A DNA stretch of 64,000 nt, taken from Ceratodon purpureus. Lineage: Eukaryota > Streptophyta > Bryopsida > Pseudoditrichales > Ditrichaceae. The translations under genes were made by a program, and so were the position numbers. Positions within the stretch are counted from its first letter, which is position 1. The number at the start of each line of letters is the position of its first letter. The stretch is taken from NCBI GenBank assembly GCA_014871385.1, contig CM026426.1, positions 71,125,377-71,189,376 of the forward strand, written 5' to 3'. Shown piece by piece: positions 55,137 through 64,000 of this stretch. Under the pieces are notes generated by a model. It was not told the origin of the DNA, made no database searches, and saw nothing but the letters and a program-made list of their open reading frames with translations.

Positions 55137-58100
55137 TTGTTAATCGTCATGAATATGGTCGTTGAGAATCCTGTAGAAATGACGTAGAGACCAGGATTAC
55201 CTCAGATGTGGGCAAAGATTTTCAACAGATTGAGTGGTTACAAAACGGCAACAAGCAGGGGCGGGAGCGACTCACTACATATCGCCGTCGTTAGCCAAAT
55301 CCATACTAGTACATGCATTCACTCAAACAGTGATTGCCTCTAGTTTTCAACTAACTTTGTATTACTTCTATATCTAAGGCTATACGATAGTTAGGACATA
55401 TCGGTAGTGTATATAGTGATTTTTTCCTAAGGATGATCAATTTTGGTAAGTTGAAAGCAATGCTTCCAACATTTTGTATCAGGAAAACAGTGTTCAGCAG
55501 CAGCTGCAAATGGAATGTAATTTTTTGTTAACCCATTGGTGATTGTTCATGGATGACATAAGGTGAGAAATGTAGTACGCTTTATGTTGAAAGTTGTTTT
55601 CCCTGAATACGGGTATTTGTTAATTTATTCCTGTATTTAAAGAATTGTATATTTTTAGAGAGATGGAATGTTCTTTTTCACTTTCCAGCAAGGGACTGCT
55701 TAATGCATACGACGCAATTTTAAATGCAATCTCCTGAACCTAGGTAGATAGACTTAGGTCTTTCCATAGGATTAGGATCTCCCAATCTATATTTGTAACC
55801 GAATTCAAGCTCCAATGGACATGGGCATCGATGCATGAGGTGGGGCATATTTGCGGTCATTCTTGGGAGTTGAGTTGGCCCCTCTGCTTATTCTGCTATT
55901 CTACGCATGGAATCCAAGATCCATACTTATGACCACTTCCTATGCCGCCATTCTAGTCTGACAGGTTTTTTCCCTCCAATTCTGTGCTCAAATTTCCCTC
56001 TGGTATGTTGTAGTCAGTGGTGTATATAAACTCTAGCTCCCAAATTGTACTTCTCGACCTCTTATTCTCATGCAGCGGAAGTCTTGTCTCTAGAAGCTCT
56101 CCTACGCTCACGTGTGGTTATTCCCTCTGCTTGATTGAAGACAGTGTATTCGTTGACCCTGTTTTCTGGTAAGTTTTCTGAGTCTAATAGATTTTCATGT
56201 TCGTTATAGTCCTACAAGGTACATTGTCAATTGATATGCTATGAAGCTGTGACTCCTGCAGATTTTATTTGGAAGTGAGTTCTTTGCATGAGAAACCAAA
56301 TCAGCTTGGGTTCGGTCATAACTTAGAATGTAGGATGTACTCTTGTCAACTGTCGATTTGATTGTGAAATTCATGCTATCTCTTATCTCGAGGCATGTTA
56401 GAATTGTAATGATGTTGTTCTAGTTATATTTTGGGCTACACTTTCTCATTATAGACGTTGCATGAGGATATCCATACGATAGTCCCACGAGAGTTTTAAC
56501 TCAATAGTGTTTCATGTTTATGATCTGATGCAAATATCTTTCAAGAAGCTCGAATGCCTCTGCTTTGTAATGGTCTGGAATACATGCGTAACTGAAAGTC
56601 GATCTTTCCTTTTACGTCAGTCCAAATTGTGAGTGCATGACACATGTATTTGAATAATTTTTGCAGATTGTAAACTTACCACGCCTGGGTTACAATTTCA
56701 CTGTGTTTGTTAGTGACCATTTCTATTACAGTGACATATATATCATCTTAATCGATACTGAGATGAGTAATACGCCTTTGTTTCCAGTTCATGAGTTATT
56801 CTACAATAGTTAAGATCTTCTTAAGAGTCGCTTTGTATTGAGATTAGTATTCCTAATTTGTTTCCACTTCATGAGTTCGAGAATTGGTTTCATTCAATTG
56901 CTTAATTGAAATCATAGAAGGTAGGTTAGGAATGCTATTCAAGCACAATTTCTAGTAGATTGTAGCCCATTCTTGTACTACGTTGACATCCCATTAAATT
57001 CTTGATGTAGAATATAGTCCTGTTTCTCTTCATCTTATTAGTGTTTTGATTGTTATTCTTTGCAATTTAAGGTGATTACCTTAATTCACAGTATGGAAGT
57101 CGTTATATTTGGTTCCCAATATATACACCTAATACAATCAAAATAATAGTTGTGTAGGCTGTATGTCTATGAATGCCTTTGTTCTGTTCTAAGGTAACCG
57201 TCTTAATCCTGCTCTTCGTCATCTTCTTTCATGAGCCAACGTAATATGTATGGTCCGAAAACACTGCATGTTCAGTCATGTTTGCATGCGTCACTGACCG
57301 TGATGTTACTGCAATGCTCGGGGGGGGCACTACATGTGTAAATTGGGTACCACGTGCGTTGACGGGGTATTTTATGGGGGGGGTATTTATCTTAGAAAAA
57401 AGACTCAAAAAGAGCATTTTTGAGACCTTATCTTACTTGTAAAATGGCTAAATGGCTTATATGCTACCATTATTGTTTTCTAAGATGTAAACTTCCAATT
57501 AATTCATGTTATCTTACATTTAAAAAAAATATAAATTTTACCTGGAAAGAATTAAAACCCCCATATCTTTGTACTCAGGTAGTTTCTAAGTTGACGCGCA
57601 GTGGCCCCCCCGGGCTGCAATGGTAATCCCGGTATTAGTAGATAGAGTGCGAGGTCCGAAAAGGTCGTTTCCAAAAACGGATTGGTGCATGAAAGAGAAA
57701 CATTCTTTGACAGAATTTCCATGACGTAGCACTGTCTCGAAATGCCCGGAATTTGTGAGAAATACAAAACTCTTCTAATGATTAATATTCCAAAAAGGAT
57801 TGACGTTCGTCACCATCTCTGCAAGGATTATACCTGTAATGGCGGATTTCCAAGTTCTCTTGTCAAAGGAGGTAATGGTCAACCAACACTAACTTATTTG
57901 ACATTAAGTCACGCTCGGACGTTAATAGTACACTGTACGTAAAATAGAATATATCTATTCAATTTAATGGACAGCTATTGCAACTTCATGCAGCTTATTT
58001 TTGAAGGTAAGATCAAAGGAGCCGCTATTCACGTCCCTTCAATCCTCGATAGTAAGATTCGTTGACTACTAATTATATCTTCTAATATATTACAAATTTA

Positions 58101-58473
58101 GGATTGTGATAATTTACTATTTGTAGGCATTGAGGCAATGGGCTTGTTGAACATGGTGGTTTTAAGGTGGCCGCCTTAATTGAAGATCAACTACTGCCTC
58201 CTTCAATGCACTCCTTACTTTAGCCGGGGAGAGTATCTACTTTTTAGTGTACTTCACTTTCATTCTTGTCAAAGGCCGTCTCTCAATCGTCGTATGGTTT
58301 TGGACAGACCCGGCTCTAACTGGCGTTGACGTATCGCGCGCGCAAGATCCTAGGACCCCAAACTCGGTACTAATCATGCTCATTCTAGAGTACTATTTGA
58401 GGTTGTCGTCTATTTTGATATTCTTTTTTGCGGGGCATTTTGTTCTTACGGTGGGTGATTGGTGTGCTTGTAG
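55137..58473. promoter_or_regulatory. Upstream region of the plus-strand GHTHEDID gene
   Basis: A TATATAAA box at about 56023-56030 is followed by a pyrimidine-rich stretch and a perfect GTAAGT donor at 56169, consistent with a non-coding first exon. The rest is AT-rich with poly-G runs near 57320-57380. The TTAAGG palindromes begin at 57067. A short frame from ATG 57742 is a possible 5' coding exon but unproven. Confidence 0.4.
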
Positions 58474-61400
58474 GCAAGCGAGACTGACAACAATCGCGTG
58501 GACTCTAATTATGAAGATGCACCTGACATGGGATTTGGAATTCCTGAGCCCATTTGAGCCGGACTTCCACGATCGGAATGGTTGAACCGAGATGTAACTC
58601 TCATCAACAACCATGGAACTATTGTTGGAGGTGGATTAATTCCGAACAGCAATGTCGCAGACTGCATTGATAGTAGTAGACTGGGAGTCGACCATGTGGG
58701 CGTGCTAATCTTGGACTCAATCCTGGCGGAGTACGTTTCACCATATTGGATATACTCTGTTCGGCGGTGGCCTTGTACATTGGTGAAGTATGAAGGTGTT
58801 ACGTTGCATGAGCTTGAGAGGGCATTTGAAGAAGATTGGTTGGGTCGTGCAAATGGTAAAATTTTAGGCCCACGTCGTCAGTACAACACTTCCCGTGTGC
58901 GTAGACGACAACAGTCCGAAAAACTGCAGCGACTAACGAGCGACCAAGCACTTTGGGAAGTTGCTTCTAAGACTTGTTGCATGAGGAGGTGCACTCGGAA
59001 GATTCCTCTGGAAGTTGTGAAGAGCTTAAGGTACAAAATGTGGTCCTCTGATCACAAGCTCCAGTCCCACATCAAGTTGGAAGTTCATAGACATGTCCGG
59101 CGTGGTGGTGACAGGAAGTATGTCACAATCAAAAACGAAGAAGTCTGTTTAAAAGGGTGGATGATAATTATGTCAGTCTTGAAAACTGAGTTCTATAGAC
59201 AGTGCGCCAACGCTGGGCTACGGGTTTGATCTACACACTATGGTAATAGATGGATGAAGAAGCGGAGGGCATCAACCAGGCAGGCGTTGGCATCGCTAGC
59301 ATGCATTATCGACGCCTCTGCTGACATGATGCCGCATAGATTTCAAACCCTGGCATCTGGCGAGAGGGTAGTGGAGCGTGTCTTGCCTGCTGGTACGAAG
59401 TGGAAGGAAATCTGTGGGAGACTGAACGAGGTACGTTCGCTAAGAATTTTCTTCGGCAAAGAAGCTCCCGTTGTTGACGAATTCTGAGACTGTTTAGACA
59501 AGTCTGTGCATTAATTCTACACGTCTATATTACACGTACATTATTTAATTTGCACGCATTGTTTAAGTCTGATAGTTTTTATTTTACAAGTTACGGACTT
59601 CAGGTATATGATGTTACTGTTGAAACGGAAGGATAAATTCGTTGAATTTAGTCTACATCTGATTTTAAGGATGTTCAAGTATAAGCTTTTATCTCATATT
59701 ATTTGGTCCATTTCTTGATAAAGTGTAAAGATTACGGTGGCCTCCTTAATCTAAACGGTACAGGGACTTAACAATCACTACCGCAGATTAAGGTGGCCCC
59801 CTTAATTCTGTTGTACAAATACAATTGCCTTGTTCAGTATAATTAACTTCTAATAGACATTCAGTATAATTAAGGTGCTCGTCTCAATTCCGACTCCCAC
59901 TTCTTTGATGTATAATAGCATGACCTGTATTACTTTGCCTTTGCAGATCTGGATTGGGAGGATTTTATGTTATAATTAAAATAGAGTTTTGGTCGGTGGT
60001 TTGCATTTTCGTCTATGATATGTTGGTTTTTATTGTATATTTTGTTCCGTTATTCTAGCATTGATATTGTCGCGCATATATGTGCAGTGAAGGAGATTAA
60101 GGTGACCCCCTTAATTTCAACTAACCATAACGTTTTATGCTAGTGCAGTTTAACCTTGCGTTAGGGTTGCCACCCATTTCTTCGTCGACTGTGAGTTTCT
60201 TGAGACAAATGGAGTTTAGCAATTGTATTATTAAACGTCGAGGGGATATGTTTGTGCGATGTGGTACGTGCGATCGGAGGAAGCAGCTGAGGGACGCTCA
60301 TCCTTTAGACTCTACTGCCTATACGTTTTATGCGAAATCACTAGAGCAACATCTTGTCGAACAAGAGGCTCATCAGCAGGCATATTATTTGTCACGGTAC
60401 TTGTCAATTCAGAGGCCAGACAAAGTTTTAACAATCATCCATGATAAAATGGATCATTCCAAGACGGCCTCGCTATGTTTTGCGAACAAAAATAAGAATA
60501 AAGATGGATTGATGAAACTACCGATTTCGGTGACACGTATGATAGCCCATGGGCACGGTGATGTCCGATATGCTCATTTCGCTCTCAATTTGTACAAGGC
60601 AGACTTGAATCATACCGTTGGCTTCATTGCTAGACTTCTCCGTGATTTGGAGCGGCTGAAATCGACATCAACTCGCACACTATTTGATAACTCTGGCTGA
60701 ACAGAGCTATTTAGCGCACTATTGGAAGGGAAGGAGTCTTGTATTACGGCATTGGGCGTGTCAGGTGAACCTGCGGAAGCGAGTCCCCTCCCCCATGTTC
60801 TTCATGTGCAGTTGGACAATTGCTGGAAGGACAATAAAAGCATGTTCGTGTTTTGCTTCTGATCACTCCTTGTTGCAAAAGGGGTATTCTCAAAAGTTTT
60901 TGTATCATTTCTTCTTGTGAGTCATACACATGAAGACATTGATGCCTCTTTCGGAAGGTGGAGCATGAAATTGAGGGAGAACAATTATCCGACTCTGCCA
61001 TCCCTCATGGAGTCATACATGAATATTGACGAGAATACAGGGAAAGTAATTCCTCATTTGATCGAAGAAGTTCCTGACTTCAAAGCCTTTGTTGAGCCAT
61101 ATATTTCAAAGGACGGGGATAAGCTTATAGGCCATACTAAGGGTCAGCAATTCAAGTTCTCTATGCGCGAAGGTGAGCCGGTTATGCAGTTCAAGATTTT
61201 GTGCACGGATGAGCTTTAGAAGCCTACGGAGGGAATCATGCTGTGGTCCACTGACATAACAAGAAAGCAGGTGCTGCCTTCAGGTGAGCCGAAAGGGGCT
61301 ATTCCTATCCCAATGCGCAATAAAGACAAAATAGTGAAGGGGTTGTCTGGATTCATAACGTACTGGGAGTCACTTGCAGCTTAGGATACGTCAGGAAACT

Positions 61401-63358
61401 ATCTAGCGCAGAACGACTCTCTCATTGCTTATTGGAAAGGTGTGAGGGAGGCTATGGTCTTACCGGCATCCAATGTAGAGGTGCCACTAGATCTGGTGGA
61501 CGGTTTCTGGCCTTCTACTCGGGTGCATGAGGGAGCGATTGATCTTTTCAATGCCGATGGTGGCATTCGGGAGGAATTCAATGATGATGACCATTTCATT
61601 GGCCCCACCAGGGCGAGGCCGCAACCGTCTTAACCGTCTTTTCGTGTGGCGCGTGACTGCGCCGAAGGGTTCATGCTTCTCTTGCGCCCGGAAGAAAGCG
61701 ATGAAGAACCAAAGCCAGCCTGGCTAGCTCTGGCCTTTTCGGATCCGAAGTTGACGTCTTTACATGAGCATTACAAGCACATTCATGTGCAGTACTTCAC
61801 GCCTATAAAGAAGGATCGTGAAGTGCACGATTTCTACTGTGGGTGGGACACTACTGGAAGGGGAGCTTTGAGATGGCGGGCAGATTCAGTACAGCCCCCA
61901 TGTTGGGTGCACACGGACTCTATCTTAACCGCATGGAAACCGAGAGCTGGATTCATTACTATAAGTATCCCAACTTTGCAAGTGGAAATTGCTAAGGTTA
62001 ATTTGAGTCAATGCGACTCTTCTCGGGAGGACCTCGAGGAATCTCGAAGTACGTGAGAAGGTTTCGGGTCTCAGTCATGAATCATGATAGAATTTTAATC
62101 TAGGACGGTCCTGATACCGGGAAGGGATTGTGTCCACTAGAATGCGCGCAATGGGTGTGATGCTGGATTAAGGTGGTCTCCTTAATCTGGTAGGATCATT
62201 TTCTGCGCACTGTTGCTATATATTCGTTTTGATGAATCTCGCCTTACCTTAGGAATGGCTCCTCAGGCATGTTACGTCACAGTCAGGGATGGATTTTCTA
62301 AATTTCATTGCATAACCTTTGATACATGGTTATCATGTCGCATTCACGTAGGTGTTGTAGACGGAACGACAGTAATTTGAGATTACAGTACAATCGTTTC
62401 TGTCTGAAGTCAGCGTTTTTATTTTCTATTCATGTTCTCTAGTATCTATTACAATTGATTGCTGTTGTTACTCTTCGGTGGGTTGCAAATGGGATTGTCC
62501 ATGGCAGCGACTAAATGCGATGTGGGCTTTCGCGTTTTTCCTAACATGTAACTGTAACATGAATATTGAAGAGGTGTCTGGAAGTCATTAAAGTGATATT
62601 GGGCTTGTTTTCCGAAGTGTATCAGATTGCATTGGGGGGTAATTGAACCCAGTAGAACACATAATAGCTATTCTACAATTGTTAGAGCCTAGAGAACGGA
62701 CTCAATTAATTTTGGGATAAGATAAATAAGGGCAAACGCCTTAATCTTGTGTACAAAATGAATGGGTCTATGGTTTATTGTGCCTTGAATAATTTGACAA
62801 TTTAGAAGAGTTGAAGTGAGCCTTTTAACTTGAAAAACGGTATGCTAGATTGTACTTTGAGGAGAAGGTGTGTTATTTTATTTTTTAAAATATCACGAAG
62901 GGTGTTCTTAGCAGAAGGTGACCACCTATATTTTGTGTTCAAGCACAATCATTTTCTTGCAGTAATTCCTCACTTCCACAGTTTCTTGGTTGATTTTTGT
63001 ACAATGGAAACAAGTCACAATAACAGCTGTAGTGGACGACGTCTGCGTCATTCCAGACGATATGTTTAAGTGTAGACTCCTCGGTTTGTTTAGAAAACAA
63101 TTAGACGGTTTTTTTCATATTCCGACATCTCATAAAATATTGTAGTGGTCAAATGTTCTGTCTAAAAGCGTAGGATTAGATTTTAATCATAGGGTAGATG
63201 TATTCTGTGGTGGTATCCTTAAATCTGCCATGCATAGCCTTGAATGAGATGTTTGAGTCTAAAGGTTAGCATTAAGGCGGTCACCTTAATTGTATTTGAA
63301 TAAGGACATCAATCATTTTCCAGTTGCAAAATTCTTGAAATTGAGGTGGCCACCGAAA
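57067..63358. repeat. Dispersed TTAAGG-N6-CCTTAA palindromes (about twelve copies)
   Basis: Perfect arms at 57067-57084, 58162-58179, 59788-59805, 60097-60114, 62168-62185 and 63272-63289. One- to several-mismatch copies lie at 57189, 59732, 59870, 62727, 62912 and 63341 (starts). Arms and 6-bp spacing are constant; the centre is often TGGCCN or TGACCC. Four copies lie inside the intron 59431-60148 and the rest flank the gene. Confidence 0.9.
58474..62056 (+). pseudogene. GHTHEDID-motif mobile-element protein (DUF7869-like), plus-strand copy, seven nonsense codons
   Basis: Coding exon 58474-59430 joins 60149-62056 in phase 0 across a GT-AG intron. In-frame stops are TGA 58555, TGA 59227, TGA 60698, TGA 60860, TAG 61217, TAG 61382 and TAA 61631, with no frameshift over about 950 codons. 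Landmarks in order: a Cys cluster (KTCCMRRCTRK), CGTCDRRKQL, IHDKMDHSKT (first acidic motif), an HGH motif, QLDNCWKDNKS, SHTHEDIDASFGRW, then a C-terminal domain with FYCGWD. The spaced acidic motifs suggest an RNase-H-like recombinase fold, but that is inference. The 5' coding end is not established. Confidence 0.75.
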
Positions 63359-63668
63359 TCTTCTATATGACTTGTTTATGTATAAGTTTGAACGGATTTA
63401 CACAAAGGCAACATATAAATTTTACATCACTTGAGGCCCTCTATTCATGGCATGTCCATCAGTCTTTAAAGTTTATTATACCCTAAAAAAACATTCATAA
63501 GTAAATCTGGACTTAAAGGTAATAACCGGACCTTGAGTTTACTTTTCACATGATTATAAGACCGTGGGATCACACCATGATGTCATGGGCAGTATCACAA
63601 AAATGCACTAAATACTGGTTTTCAGCCGAAGTTCAGACAATGTTGCACAAATTGAGCTTAATATAAAT
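62057..63668. other. 3' flank of the plus-strand element, no gene seen
   Basis: AT-rich sequence with several TTAAGG-N6-CCTTAA palindromes. The last recognisable one ends at 63358, so the element probably reaches at least there. Confidence 0.45.
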
Positions 63669-64000
63669 TTATTGAAGGATATGTTTGTTTGCAGACGGTG
63701 CAGTGGGATCCAACGATCCACCATCACTACGTAGCACTCTTTCAATGTGCCACCTCTCAATCAGTCTACGCTTAAACTTTCCGTCCTTCTGATTTCTATG
63801 CAGGTACTCCTTTACCAAGGCGGAATACTTTAGCGGCAAAATGAACGGAAGCAACGCTGTTGCTACGTCAGGAATTACGTTTGCTGCATTGGATAAGGTC
63901 ATTTCACCACTCCACGGAGTTGGAAAGTAGCACGCCAGGTCTCCATTGAAAACATGCCTCATTGGCTGGTCATCAACCATCAGAATTTTGTCTGCACGAC
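63669..64000 (-). CDS. 3' end of an unidentified gene (partial at window edge)
   Basis: The frame is open from the window edge to the stop at 63671-63669, about 110 residues. It looks like real protein (ALVKEYLHRNQKDGKFKRRL, IERWHIERVLRSDGG), with a hydrophobic segment (ATALLPFILPLKYSALV). The start lies outside the window. No family recognised. Confidence 0.45.
   Translation of the reverse strand, partial: RADKILMVDDQPMRHVFNGDLACYFPTPWSGEMTLSNAANVIPDVATALLPFILPLKYSALVKEYLHRNQKDGKFKRRLIERWHIERVLRSDGGSLDPTAPSANKHILQ

Noticed and set aside
58474..62056. Alternative genetic code or stop-codon readthrough explaining the in-frame stops
   Set aside because: All three stop codons occur inside frames and also serve as normal gene ends nearby (for example TGA at 7774 and TAG at 22321), so decay is the simpler explanation.
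1..64000. tRNA or rRNA genes
   Set aside because: I noticed no tRNA B-box/cloverleaf pattern or rRNA core sequence, but did not scan exhaustively by structure; a tRNAscan or Rfam search would settle this.

Overview
This window reads as nuclear DNA of a plant-lineage eukaryote. Genes have GT-AG introns and TATA boxes, plant-type telomere-like repeats (TTTAGGG) occur near 49.5-49.9 kb, and the mobile families (hAT, Mutator-like, and a family resembling DUF7869) suit a large, repeat-rich streptophyte genome. A charophyte alga, bryophyte or lycophyte fits best, but I cannot name the species. Almost nothing here looks like an ordinary host gene. It is a mosaic of large mobile elements, most of them recently inactivated.

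Region 1 (21-23433) is one giant hAT transposon of 23.4 kb. It is closed by near-identical CAGGG-type inverted ends (29-48 and 23406-23425) and a perfect 8-bp target-site duplication, CATGTATG (21-28 and 23426-23433). Besides an apparently intact transposase (4529-7774; D232, D293, E610) it carries about seven to eight other genes: an F-box protein, a protein with an SV40-like nuclear signal, a small acidic protein transcribed divergently from the transposase, a TQT-motif protein, a coiled-coil RING-H2 protein with its probable N-terminal partner, a protein-kinase-like gene (broken), and a two-exon RING-like protein. The set points to ubiquitin and kinase signalling. CGGAC/GTCCG pentamers crowd its ends and spacers.

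Region 2 (23434-33000) holds a many-exon gene with an N-terminal ParB-like domain (DGNHR motif) and a C-terminal permuted N4/N6-type DNA methyltransferase domain. It carries two in-frame stops and one out-of-phase splice junction. At least seven perfect copies of the palindrome TCGGNNCCGA lie just upstream.

Region 3 (33.4-42.3 kb) is a decayed Mutator-like element. Its transposase has a GCM/WRKY-like zinc cluster and a SWIM finger, and a divergent partner gene lies on the minus strand. The region is flanked by purine-rich tracts and CCGCTCA heptamer arrays. Region 4 (42.3-48 kb) has CCGGATC minisatellites and a coiled-coil mobile-element protein (45057-46937) in CCGG-rich DNA.

Region 5 (49.5-54.6 kb, minus strand) and region 6 (about 56-63.4 kb, plus strand) are two diverged elements encoding the same GHTHEDID-motif protein family. 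Each is peppered with its own spaced palindrome, GTCGGC-N5-GCCGAC or TTAAGG-N6-CCTTAA. The last 330 bases contain the 3' end of an unidentified minus-strand gene.

Two patterns cut across the window. First, separate elements carry separate short dispersed motifs, often palindromic and sometimes inside coding sequence. Second, genes are broken far more often by single nonsense codons than by frameshifts, which suggests a biased point-mutation process such as deamination of methylated cytosine.
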